Part shown: piece by piece, positions 1 to 6,533 of the stretch | Position numbering within the stretch: the stretch's first letter is position 1 | How the letters are laid out: each line of letters begins with the position of its first letter | Source: Magnetospirillum sp. | Lineage (GTDB): Bacteria > Pseudomonadota > Alphaproteobacteria > Rhodospirillales > Magnetospirillaceae | Assembly (NCBI GenBank): GCA_020217035.1 | Contig: JAIWOG010000280.1 | Span: 1 to 10,000 of the forward strand | Direction: 5' to 3' | DNA length: 10,000 nt | Notes under the pieces: generated by a model | What the model saw: only the letters and a program-made list of their open reading frames with translations | What the model was told of the DNA's origin: nothing | Database searches by the model: none | Made by a program: the position numbers and the translations under genes

Positions 1-256
1 CCAGGGCGATGGCGGCCCGGCGGCGGGCGGCGCGGGCGCCGCCGCCCCGTTCCGCCAGCCGTCCGCCGATCCAATGGCCGATGGTCAGGCCGGCCAGCAC
101 CACCGAGATGATGGCGGTCCAGGTGTAAAGGCTCATGCCCACATAGGGGGCGAGCAGGCGGCCGGCGACGATTTCCAGCACCAGGGCGGCGGCCGATGAC
201 AGGAACAGCACGACGCCGTATCCGGCCGACAGTAATGGACTGGTCTTTTCTTGCAT
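1..256 (-). CDS. Fused MFS/spermidine synthase-type membrane protein, N-terminal part (runs off the window)
   Basis: Only the first 85 codons are in the window. The protein begins MQEKTSPLLSAGYG and continues into two hydrophobic segments (about residues 10-37 and 43-63), followed by an arginine-rich cytoplasmic loop. The stretch ALVLEIVAGRLLAPYVG, then SLYTWT and a GxxIGxxxGGRLAER pattern, is typical of the membrane part of proteins annotated as fused MFS transporter/spermidine synthase. The catalytic part of such proteins would lie outside the window, so activity cannot be judged. The family name does not prove polyamine synthesis. The start is the ATG whose complement ends at 256. It has no clear Shine-Dalgarno sequence, and an in-frame TTG two codons upstream is the only other start before a stop. 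It is transcribed divergently from the DsrE-like gene. Confidence 0.8.
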   Translation of the reverse strand, partial: MQEKTSPLLSAGYGVVLFLSSAAALVLEIVAGRLLAPYVGMSLYTWTAIISVVLAGLTIGHWIGGRLAERGGGARAARRRAAIAL

Positions 257-329
257 CGACAATTAAAAAACCAAGGTAAAGGGATGGAAAACACTATATC
301 ATAAAGTCATCATGAAGCGGCGAGGCCCC
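257..329. promoter_or_regulatory. Short AT-rich divergent intergenic region with probable promoters
   Basis: This gap separates two divergent genes and is clearly more AT-rich than its surroundings. On the minus strand TATGAT (complement of 298-303) resembles a -10 box about 42 bases before the membrane-protein start. On the plus strand TATATC/TATCAT (295-302) could be a -10 for the DsrE-like operon, giving a leader of about 20 bases that contains GAGG at 322-325. No convincing -35 is seen for either, so the promoters are inferred mainly from position and base composition. Confidence 0.35.
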
Positions 330-773
330 ATGCGCATTATTTTCCTTGCTCTGTTCGCGCTGCTGGCGGCGGTTCCGGCGCCGGCCGCCGAAACCCAGCT
401 GGCCCAGCCGGCGCCCGGTTGGGACAACCCGCGCAAGCTGGTGCTGCAACTGACCCACGACGATCCGCGTCACGTCAACAATGTCTTGTACAACGCCGTC
501 AACGTCCAGAAATTCTATGGCCAGGACAACGTCAAGGTGGCGGTGATCGCCTTTGGCCCCGGTGTTCGCGCCTTGTTGAAAAAGGAAAGCCCGGTGGCGG
601 ACCGGGTGGCGTCGCTGCGCGATTACGACATTGAATTCGTCGCCTGCGGCAACACCCTGGAAACCCTGGGCCGCAAGGAAGCCGACCTGTTGCCGGGGGT
701 TTCGGTGGCGGCTTTCGGCATTCCCGAGATCATGGAACGACAATTGAAGGGCTGGCTGGTGATCGCGCCCTGA
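330..773 (+). CDS. Exported DsrE-like (DsrE/F family) protein
   Basis: 147 residues from the ATG at 330. Residues 1-20 form a Sec signal peptide (MRIIFLALFALLAAV, ending in an Ala-rich site before ETQ), so the mature protein should be periplasmic. The body has the DsrE/F-like fold pattern: KLVLQLTHDDP after the signal, a KVAVIAFGPGVRALL strand-helix, the conserved-looking Cys106 in EFVACGNTL, and a C-terminal GIPEIMERQLKGW segment. Family members bind or relay sulfur on such cysteines. The exact role of periplasmic versions is not settled, and sulfur handling beside Sox is my inference. An in-frame ATG at 312 would add six residues; I prefer 330 because GAGG sits 4 bases upstream of it and 312 has no Shine-Dalgarno. 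It is the first gene of an operon, 10 bases before soxW. Confidence 0.8.
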   Translation: MRIIFLALFALLAAVPAPAAETQLAQPAPGWDNPRKLVLQLTHDDPRHVNNVLYNAVNVQKFYGQDNVKVAVIAFGPGVRALLKKESPVADRVASLRDYDIEFVACGNTLETLGRKEADLLPGVSVAAFGIPEIMERQLKGWLVIAP

Positions 774-783
774 GGGAGGCAAC

Positions 784-1353
784 ATGAAAGCTTGGTTGAT
801 GGCCGTGCTGACGGCCCTGTTGATGTGGGCCGTTCCCGCCGCCGCCTACGAGCCCAAGCTGGGCGACGACGGGCTTTACCATCAGGACTGGTTCAACAAC
901 TCGTTCCTGGACCTGAAGGAAGACATGCTCGAGGCCACCAAGGCCGGCAAGCGCTTCGCCATCATCTGGGAACAGAAGGGCTGCCCCTATTGCCGCGACG
1001 TGCACACCGTCAACTTCGCCGACGACAAGCTGCGCGAATGGGTCAAGGGCCATTTCAACATCCTGCAACTGAATCTGTGGGGCGACCGCGAGGTCACCGA
1101 TTTCGACGGCCAGGTGCTGACCGAAAAGGAAATGGCCCGCAAGTACCGCATCAACTTCACCCCGACCATTCAGTTTTTCCCCGAGACAGCGGCGGAAACC
1201 CAGGGCAAAAAGGCCGAGGCGGTGGAAGTGGCCCGCATGCCCGGCTATTTCCGCAATTTCCACTTCCTCGCCATGTTCGAATACGTGTGGGAAAAGCGTT
1301 ATGCCAAGGGCCAGGACTTCCAGCGCTACATCCTTGAAAAAGCCAGCCAATAG
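784..1353 (+). CDS. soxW: Periplasmic thioredoxin SoxW
   Basis: 189 residues. A Sec signal peptide (about residues 1-21, MKAWLMAVLTALLMWAVPAAA) puts it in the periplasm. The thioredoxin fold carries the redox motif Cys67-Pro-Tyr-Cys70 in KGCPYCRDVHTVNF, and the cis-proline loop is at Thr126-Pro127 (NFTPTIQFFP). Both motifs and the length match SoxW-type thioredoxins of sox clusters. In Paracoccus-type systems SoxW takes electrons from the CcdA-like SoxV and reduces SoxY, keeping its sulfur-carrying cysteine functional. Here soxV is encoded on the opposite strand as the last gene of the sox operon, so the pair is split between convergent operons. A strong Shine-Dalgarno GGGAGG (774-779) fixes the start; the preceding gene ends at 773. 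A general DsbC/TlpA-like role is the alternative, but the context favours SoxW. Confidence 0.88.
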   Translation: MKAWLMAVLTALLMWAVPAAAYEPKLGDDGLYHQDWFNNSFLDLKEDMLEATKAGKRFAIIWEQKGCPYCRDVHTVNFADDKLREWVKGHFNILQLNLWGDREVTDFDGQVLTEKEMARKYRINFTPTIQFFPETAAETQGKKAEAVEVARMPGYFRNFHFLAMFEYVWEKRYAKGQDFQRYILEKASQ

Positions 1354-1354
1354 G

Positions 1355-2395
1355 ATGGCCCGCGCCACCTTGTGGGGGGTGGTGGCGCTGATTCTGGCGT
1401 GGTCCGGCCCGGCTTGGGCCAATTCGCTGCGGGTCATCACTTGGGCGGGCTATCTGTCCCCCCAGGTGGTCGAACGCTTCCAGCGCGAGACCGGAATCGC
1501 CGTCCAGGTGGACACGGTGACCAACTACACCGCCATGGTCGCCCCGCTGCTGTCGGGCGAACCGCTTTACGACGTGGTGTTCCCCGGCGACTTCCAGGTG
1601 CCGGAACTGATCGCCCAAGGTCATCTGGACCGCGTCGGCGTCGACCGGCTGCCCAATTTCTGGAATGTCGAGGACGTCTGGCGCGGCCGGTCCTTCGATC
1701 CGCGCAACGAATACACCGTCCCCCATGTGTGGGGGACCACCGCCTTCGCCGTCGACACCGATGTCTATGGTGGCGACATCAGTTCGTTGCGTCTGGTGTT
1801 CCAGCCCCCGCCGGCCTTGGTCAACCGCATGGTCCTGGTGGACAGCGGCTACGACATGATCCAGCTGACCCAGGTATGGTTGCGTCTGCCCCGCTGCTCG
1901 ACCGCGCCCCAGGACGTGGCCAAGGTGCGCGACACCTTGCTGCCGTTGTTGCGGCGCGTCCCGGTGGTGTCTTCCGACAAGATCGTCGCCGCCATGGCCG
2001 AAGGCAAGTACGCCCTGGCCACCATGTGGAACGGCGACGCCTTGCAGGCCCGCAAGAAGCGGCCCAGCTTGCGTTACGCCAATCCGGTGGAAGGGGCCCT
2101 GGTGTGGTCCGACGTGCTGGCGGTACCCAAGGGCGCCCCCAACCGGGCCAACGCCCTGGCTTTCCTGTCCTTCATGATGCGCCCCGAGATCGCCGCCCTG
2201 GAAAGCAATTACAACGGCTACGCCAACATGATCCGCGGCGCCGAGGCGTTCATGGATCCGGTGTTGCTGAACGCGCCCGAAATCATCACGCCGCCCTCAT
2301 CCGCTTTGGATTTCTTCACCGAATGCGGCAACGGCGCCGAAAGCCGTCAGGAAAAGCTGTGGGAAGACTTGATGCGCGAGACCGGCAAACGCTGA
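1355..2395 (+). CDS. PotD-like periplasmic solute-binding protein (polyamine-type ABC binding protein)
   Basis: 346 residues with an N-terminal signal peptide (about residues 1-22, ending PAWA). It resembles spermidine/putrescine binding proteins of the PotD/PotF family. LRVITWAGYLSP opens the mature protein, then FQRETGIAVQVDTV and YDVVFPGDFQV; MWNG (Trp225) and VWSDVLAVP (Trp251, Asp253) mark the second lobe. Several positions that contact spermidine in E. coli PotD seem kept (Trp30, Tyr33, Trp225, Trp251, Asp253), judged by alignment from memory. No ABC permease or ATPase gene is present in the window, so it looks like an orphan binding protein. The start at 1355 follows the soxW stop after one base and is probably translationally coupled. 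An in-frame ATG at 1301 would overlap soxW by 53 bases and put 18 polar residues before the signal peptide, so I reject it. Fold assignment is firm; the ligand is unknown. Confidence 0.82.
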   Translation: MARATLWGVVALILAWSGPAWANSLRVITWAGYLSPQVVERFQRETGIAVQVDTVTNYTAMVAPLLSGEPLYDVVFPGDFQVPELIAQGHLDRVGVDRLPNFWNVEDVWRGRSFDPRNEYTVPHVWGTTAFAVDTDVYGGDISSLRLVFQPPPALVNRMVLVDSGYDMIQLTQVWLRLPRCSTAPQDVAKVRDTLLPLLRRVPVVSSDKIVAAMAEGKYALATMWNGDALQARKKRPSLRYANPVEGALVWSDVLAVPKGAPNRANALAFLSFMMRPEIAALESNYNGYANMIRGAEAFMDPVLLNAPEIITPPSSALDFFTECGNGAESRQEKLWEDLMRETGKR

Positions 2396-2398
2396 GCC
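2396..2398. other. Tail-to-tail junction of the soxW operon and the sox operon
   Basis: The plus-strand TGA (2393-2395) and the minus-strand TAA (complement of 2399-2401) are separated by only three bases. There is no room for an intrinsic terminator between the genes, and I saw no hairpin followed by a T-run nearby. Each operon's transcript probably runs into the 3' end of the other, or termination is Rho-dependent. Confidence 0.8.
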
Positions 2399-3130
2399 TT
2401 AACCCAGGCTTTGGAACGCCGGCACGTTCTGCATCAGCCAGTTGCCGATTTCGTTCATGCTTCCGGTCAGGATCAACAGGCCGGTGACGATCAGCAGGCC
2501 GCCGATGCTGATTTCGACCATGCGCATGTGGCGGCGGAACTTGCCCAGGAAAGCCATGAACGGCCGGGCGGCGGCGGCGGCCAGCAGGAAGGGCAGGCCC
2601 AGCCCGGCGGCATAGGCGCCCAGCAGCAAGGTGCCGTGGCCGATGCCGTCGCCGCCGGCGGCCAGCATCAGGATGGTGGCCAGGATCGGACCGACGCAGG
2701 GCGTCCAGCCGAAGGCGAAGGCCAGGCCCAGGACGAAGGCGCCGATCAGTCCGGCGGGCTTTTGCTGGACGTGGACGCGCTTTTCGAAATTCAGGAAGGC
2801 GATGCGCAGCACGCCCATGTAATGCAGGCCGAAGACGATGATGACCAACCCGGCCACCACCGACAGCCAGTTCATGTTGTCCATGATCAGATGGTTCAAC
2901 GCCGAGGCCGAGGCGCCCATGGCGATGAAGATGACGGAAAAACCCAACACGAAGGCCAGGGCGGCGGGCAGCACGCTTTTCCTGCCGCGCTTGCCGTCGG
3001 TCAACTGGTCCATGCCGACGCCGCCCAGGAAGCACAGATAGGCGGGGATCAGCGGCAGCACGCAGGGCGACAGGAAGCTCAGCGCCCCGGCGCCGAAAGC
3101 GCCCAGGAAGCTGACGTCGAAGCCGTTCAT
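2399..3130 (-). CDS. soxV: CcdA-family thiol-disulfide electron transporter SoxV
   Basis: 243 residues, almost entirely membrane-spanning, with about six hydrophobic segments. The two conserved CcdA cysteines are visible: Cys23 in SFLSPCVLPLIPAY and Cys145 in FGWTPCVGPILATIL. These redox-active residues move electrons from cytoplasmic thioredoxin to periplasmic acceptors. Length and arrangement fit SoxV, the CcdA-like partner of SoxW in thiosulfate oxidation. Its location as the last gene of the sox operon, with an ATGA overlap (complement of 3127-3130) with the soxB stop, supports SoxV over a general cytochrome c maturation CcdA. The close match of CcdA and SoxV families means a dual role cannot be excluded. 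The likely partner SoxW lies in the convergent operon. Confidence 0.87.
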   Translation of the reverse strand: MNGFDVSFLGAFGAGALSFLSPCVLPLIPAYLCFLGGVGMDQLTDGKRGRKSVLPAALAFVLGFSVIFIAMGASASALNHLIMDNMNWLSVVAGLVIIVFGLHYMGVLRIAFLNFEKRVHVQQKPAGLIGAFVLGLAFAFGWTPCVGPILATILMLAAGGDGIGHGTLLLGAYAAGLGLPFLLAAAAARPFMAFLGKFRRHMRMVEISIGGLLIVTGLLILTGSMNEIGNWLMQNVPAFQSLG

Positions 3131-4812
3131 CCGCCCACCACCTTGACCGCGCGGTTGTCGTCGAAGCGTACCGTGGGGTGTTTGCCCAGCCAGCCCGACA
3201 CCACGTCCCAGATGGGCGGGCCCTGGGTGCCCTCGTTGACGCTGGCCCAGCCCGAGACCACGTAGGTCTTCGATGCGTCGAGCTTCTGGCCGGTCTTCAG
3301 CAGCGTCATCTCGGAAATACGGCTGCCCATGGGCTTGGCGATGTCGATGCGGTATCCCAACCCGCCGACGCGCACCATGTCGCCGCCTTGCTGGTAATAG
3401 GGGTCGGGGTTGAACAGATTGTCGGCCACGTCTTCCAGGATGTCCTTCAGCAACTGGCCGGTCATCTCGGACCGGTAGGCGCTGGGATAGGTGATGGCGG
3501 TCTGGTTGTAGACGTCTTCCAGGGTGATGTCGGCCCCCGGCGGCAGGCTGGAGCCCCAGCGGAAGCCCGGCGACAGGGCGATCTGGGCGTCGCGTTCGTC
3601 CAGCAGCGCCTGGCAGATCAAATCGTCGAAGGTGCCGTTGAAATTGCCGCGCCGGTACAGCAGCGACTCGGTCTTCGCCAGCTTCTTGCCCAGCACCGCC
3701 TGATGGGGGGCGCGGATCTTGTCGATCAGCGCCTTCATCTCGGCGTCGGCGGCGACGACGTCGGAAAACACCGGCATCAGCTTGAAGGAATGGGCGACGA
3801 CCTTCTTGTTTTTGACTTCCACGTCCAGGCGGGCCAGGAACTTGCCGTGCGAGCCGGAAGCCACCAGCAGCGTGTCGCCGACCTTGACCACCGCCGGGAT
3901 GGCGTCGTGGGTGTGGCCGGTCAACAAGACGTCGATGCCCTTGACCCGGCCGGCCATCTTGCGGTCGACGTCGAAGCCGTTATGGCTGGCCACCACGATC
4001 AGGTCGGCGCCGCCAGCGCGCGCCGCGTCGACGCGCTTTTGCATCTCGTCGTCGCGGATGCCGAACGACCATTTGGGCATCATGTAGCGGGGATTGGCGA
4101 CGGGGGTATAGGGGAAGGCTTGGCCGATGACCGCGATCTTGACGCCGCCGCGTTCGAAGGTGGCGGTGTGGGGGAAGACGTCTTCCTCCCATTCGGTGTC
4201 CTTCACGTTCTGGGCCAGGAAGGGGAACTTCAGCTTGGCCACCAGTTCCTTGACCCGTGCCTCGCCATAGGTGAACTCCCAGTGCGGCACCATGACGTCG
4301 ACGCCCAAAAGGTTCATGGCGTCCACCATGTCCTCGCCACGCGTCTGCAACGAGGTATAGCTGCCCTGCCAGGTGTCGCCGCAATCGATCAGCAGCGTGT
4401 TGTCGGGCCGCGCGGCACGGATGGCCTTGACCAGGGTGGCCATGCGGTCCAGGCCACCGACCCGGCCGTAAGCGCCGGCCAGGGCGGAAAAGTCCTCGGC
4501 GCTCAGGGCATAGGCTTCCGGAGTGCCGGGCTTCAGGCCATAGGCTTTCAGGAAATCCTTGCCGGTCAGATGCGGCACCAGGCCACGCACCTCGCCGACG
4601 CCCAGGTTCACCGACGGCTCGCGGAAATAAAGCGGCATCAACTGGGCGTGGATGTCGGTGAAGTTCAACAGCGTCACCTGGCCCACCGGCTTCATGGCCA
4701 GCAAGGAGTCTTGGGTGATGGACTGGCGGGCGGCGGCACGCACCAGGGGGGCGCCCGAGGTCAGGACGGCCGTGGCGGCGGCCACCTGCAGGAAATCGCG
4801 GCGGGTCAGCAT
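3127..4812 (-). CDS. soxB: Thiosulfohydrolase SoxB
   Basis: 561 residues. SoxB hydrolyses the S-sulfonate of SoxY-bound thiosulfate to release sulfate in the periplasm. A Tat signal opens the protein (TRRDFLQ at residues 3-9, Ala-rich tail to about residue 28), as expected for a metalloenzyme exported folded. Metallophosphatase/5'-nucleotidase motifs appear in order: FTDIHAQL (Asp53, His55), CGDTWQGS (Asp146), PHWEFTYG (His177), SHNGFDVD (His277) and TGHTHD (His300, His302), followed by the C-terminal domain with YRRGNFNGTFDD and the QQGGDM loop. IGQAFPYTP and YRRGNF are SoxB signatures that separate it from nucleotidases. The start at 4812 gives the usual length; a longer frame to 4971 would add 53 residues ahead of the Tat signal and overlap soxA. 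The Shine-Dalgarno is weak. The gene overlaps soxV by 4 bases and lies 64 bases after soxA. Confidence 0.95.
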   Translation of the reverse strand: MLTRRDFLQVAAATAVLTSGAPLVRAAARQSITQDSLLAMKPVGQVTLLNFTDIHAQLMPLYFREPSVNLGVGEVRGLVPHLTGKDFLKAYGLKPGTPEAYALSAEDFSALAGAYGRVGGLDRMATLVKAIRAARPDNTLLIDCGDTWQGSYTSLQTRGEDMVDAMNLLGVDVMVPHWEFTYGEARVKELVAKLKFPFLAQNVKDTEWEEDVFPHTATFERGGVKIAVIGQAFPYTPVANPRYMMPKWSFGIRDDEMQKRVDAARAGGADLIVVASHNGFDVDRKMAGRVKGIDVLLTGHTHDAIPAVVKVGDTLLVASGSHGKFLARLDVEVKNKKVVAHSFKLMPVFSDVVAADAEMKALIDKIRAPHQAVLGKKLAKTESLLYRRGNFNGTFDDLICQALLDERDAQIALSPGFRWGSSLPPGADITLEDVYNQTAITYPSAYRSEMTGQLLKDILEDVADNLFNPDPYYQQGGDMVRVGGLGYRIDIAKPMGSRISEMTLLKTGQKLDASKTYVVSGWASVNEGTQGPPIWDVVSGWLGKHPTVRFDDNRAVKVVGG

Positions 4813-4844
4813 GGGTCTGGCATCCCGGTCAGGAAGGGCGGGGC

Positions 4845-4867
4845 GGGGGAAGGCTGGGCCTTCCCCC
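4845..4867 (-). other. Perfect 10-bp hairpin in the soxA-soxB gap
   Basis: The arms GGGGGAAGGC (4845-4854) and GCCTTCCCCC (4858-4867) are exact reverse complements around a 3-base loop. The element begins 9 bases after the soxA stop and ends 32 bases before the soxB start. In the sox transcript it would be a very stable GC-rich stem. No U-run follows in that direction, so it is not a classical intrinsic terminator. A role in partial termination, mRNA 3'-end protection of soxXYZA, or lowering soxB translation is inferred. Confidence 0.75.
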
Positions 4868-4876
4868 TTGTCACGG

Positions 4877-5686
4877 TTACTTGCGCACCGCCGGGCTTTC
4901 CACCCGCAGGCCGTTGGCCCGCCAGGTGGCATAAAGCTCGATGACGGTGTTTTCCAGGGAATCCACCGCATAGGGCTCGGCCCGGACTTCCTCGAAACAG
5001 CCGCGGATGCGCTTTTGGGCGCTGCCCAGGGTCTGCCATTTCAGGCGGTACTGGGGAAAGCCGTTGGGCATGCCCTGGCTGAGGAGTTCCGAACGCATGT
5101 GCATGCCCCACAGATCCTCGTGGCAATGCTTGCAGGCGATGTCGCTCATGCCCCGGCGTTCATAGTAAAGCCGCCGCCCCATGTCGAAATAGGGCGCCGC
5201 CGGGCCGTCGGTCTGCACCGCGATGGGCATGCCGCGCGACTGGTGCTTCACATAGGTGGCGATGGCGTTGTAGGGCTTGGAATCGAACTTCAGGGGCTCG
5301 GCGCCCATACGTTCGGTGCGGCACTGGTTGATCTTCTGCTCCAGCGTCAACAGCATGTTGGCGTGGGGGTCGAAGCGCGGATAGACCGTGCCTACCCCCT
5401 TCATGCTTTTCTCGGCGTCGCCGTGGCAGTCCTTGCACGCCTTGCCGGCCTTGCCCTCGACCTTGGTCCACATCTTCTTGCCGTCCTCGACCCACAGGAA
5501 GCCGGGATTGGTGAAGTCGTCGTCCTGCATGGCTCGGGTTTCCGGCTCGGCGAAGGTATAGCCGGATCGTTTGTCGCCCGCGACATAGGGCGCCATCTTG
5601 GGATCCTTGGGGTCGAAGGGCGGGTCCGCCTGGGCCGGGCCGGCGACCAGCGCCGCCAAACCCGCCGCCATCATGATCTTGCGCAT
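4877..5686 (-). CDS. soxA: Diheme c-type cytochrome SoxA (L-cysteine S-thiosulfotransferase subunit)
   Basis: 269 residues. With SoxX it forms the periplasmic SoxXA complex, which oxidatively couples thiosulfate to the SoxY cysteine. A Sec signal peptide spans residues 1-20 (MRKIMMAAGLAALVAGPAQA). Two heme-attachment motifs are present: CKDCH at 84-88 and CKHCH at 185-189, so this is the diheme SoxA type. Cys230 in IRGCFEEVRAEPY matches the conserved cysteine that ligates the active-site heme and carries sulfur in characterised SoxA proteins. The ATG at 5686 is preceded by AGGAG at a good distance (complement of 5695-5699) and starts exactly at the signal peptide; a longer frame upstream lacks such features. 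It lies 23 bases after soxZ in the same operon, with the hairpin element just downstream. Confidence 0.95.
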   Translation of the reverse strand: MRKIMMAAGLAALVAGPAQADPPFDPKDPKMAPYVAGDKRSGYTFAEPETRAMQDDDFTNPGFLWVEDGKKMWTKVEGKAGKACKDCHGDAEKSMKGVGTVYPRFDPHANMLLTLEQKINQCRTERMGAEPLKFDSKPYNAIATYVKHQSRGMPIAVQTDGPAAPYFDMGRRLYYERRGMSDIACKHCHEDLWGMHMRSELLSQGMPNGFPQYRLKWQTLGSAQKRIRGCFEEVRAEPYAVDSLENTVIELYATWRANGLRVESPAVRK

Positions 5687-5709
5687 GGGCGTTGCTCCTG
5701 GTTTCTGGC

Positions 5710-6030
5710 TCACGCCACCGTGATGGCCTGCGAGACCGCATAGACCTGACCGTCGTCGTCGTGCCACTTCAACTCGACGGTGCCGCTTTCGGTGGCGGTC
5801 AGGAAGAACGAGCAATAGGGATTGGCCGACACGGCGGGCGCCCAGTCGGACCAGAACACCTGTTTGCCGTTATAGGCGACGGTGAACTTGTTGATGATCT
5901 TGCGCGGGATGGGCTTGCCGTCCTTGTCCTTGCGCTGGCCGGATTCCATGTCGTGGTCGATGGTGGTCTTGACCTCGAAGACTTCACCCTTGGCAGCCGA
6001 ACTGGGCATCTTGACGCGGGGAGTGGGCAT
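5710..6030 (-). CDS. soxZ: Sulfur carrier complex subunit SoxZ
   Basis: 106 residues, the normal SoxZ length. It has no signal peptide, as expected because SoxZ is exported in complex with Tat-targeted SoxY. The sequence shows the immunoglobulin-like beta-rich pattern of the family: PRVKMPSSAAKGEVFEVKT at the N-terminus, IDHDMESGQRKD, PRKIINKFTVAYNG, and WSDWAPAVSANPYCSFFL followed by the C-terminal strand GTVELKWHDDDG. SoxZ pairs with SoxY and helps present the SoxY sulfur arm to SoxXA and SoxB. The start is supported by the purine-rich GAGAGGAAAAG stretch just upstream. It is 22 bases after soxY and 23 bases before soxA. Confidence 0.95.
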   Translation of the reverse strand: MPTPRVKMPSSAAKGEVFEVKTTIDHDMESGQRKDKDGKPIPRKIINKFTVAYNGKQVFWSDWAPAVSANPYCSFFLTATESGTVELKWHDDDGQVYAVSQAITVA

Positions 6031-6052
6031 GATCTTTTCCTCTCTTTCCTGC

Positions 6053-6502
6053 TCAGCCGCCGCAGCCGCCGATGGTCACCTTGATTTCCTGGGCCACTTG
6101 CCAGGCGCTGCCGTCCGATAGCACGGCCACGGCGCGGACGTCCTGGGTCTTGCCCAGGCGCATGCGCATGGACACTTCCGCCTTGCCGGTGGGGGTGAAG
6201 TAGAAGCTGGCGACGCCCGGGCTGGGATTGCCCTCGGCCAGCACGTGGATGGCCTTGACGTAGGACGCTTCGGTCATCGGGTGGTCGACGGTGACGGTGA
6301 ACGGCACGGTGTTGCCGTTCTCGGCGATCTGCGGCAGCTTGATCTTGACCTTGCCGTCCTGCGGCTTGGCGCCGCCGGTCAACTTGCTGATCAGGGAATC
6401 GGCCTCGGCCTTGTCGGCCAGGGCCAGCTTGGGGGTGACCGTGATGATGGCGGCGCCGGCGGCGATGCCGGCCAGAACGTCACGGCGGTTCACGCTGGAC
6501 AT
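6053..6502 (-). CDS. soxY: Sulfur carrier protein SoxY
   Basis: 149 residues. SoxY bears the pathway's intermediates on the cysteine of its mobile C-terminal arm; here the protein ends in IGGCGG, with Cys147 in the GGCGG signature. A Tat signal is clear: NRRDVLAGIAAGAAI with the twin arginines at residues 6-7 and a cleavage region near ALA|DKAEAD. The body has the SoxY beta-sandwich pattern (VKIKLPQIAENGNTVPFTV, HPMTEASYVKAIHVLAEGNP). The Shine-Dalgarno AGGAG (complement of 6512-6516) supports the start. It lies 31 bases after soxX and 22 bases before soxZ, and the carrier pair with its exporter signal is intact. Confidence 0.96.
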   Translation of the reverse strand: MSSVNRRDVLAGIAAGAAIITVTPKLALADKAEADSLISKLTGGAKPQDGKVKIKLPQIAENGNTVPFTVTVDHPMTEASYVKAIHVLAEGNPSPGVASFYFTPTGKAEVSMRMRLGKTQDVRAVAVLSDGSAWQVAQEIKVTIGGCGG

Positions 6503-6533
6503 GGATGCAGTCTCCTGGTGTCGAAACGAAGGG

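Noticed and set aside
1301..1354. Upstream start for the PotD-like protein
   Set aside because: It would place 18 polar residues ahead of a well-formed signal peptide and overlap soxW; the coupled start at 1355 fits better.
1372..2487. Long plus-strand frame overlapping the PotD-like gene
   Set aside because: It is a frame-shifted shadow rich in Arg, Gly and Pro with no recognisable motif, whereas the other frame has a signal peptide and binding-protein motifs.
4845..4867. Hairpin as a classical intrinsic terminator
   Set aside because: On the sox transcript the stem is followed by a GC-rich stretch rather than a U-run, so only partial termination or a stability role remains plausible.
3178..4944. 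Long open plus-strand frame opposite soxB
   Set aside because: It is antisense to a clear SoxB with all family motifs. The His/Gly/Ala/Gln-rich composition is what GC-rich antisense frames give, and no domain or ribosome binding site is seen.
4813..4971. N-terminal extension of soxB to 4971
   Set aside because: It would bury the Tat signal 53 residues in and overlap the end of soxA; the ATG at 4812 gives normal SoxB length.
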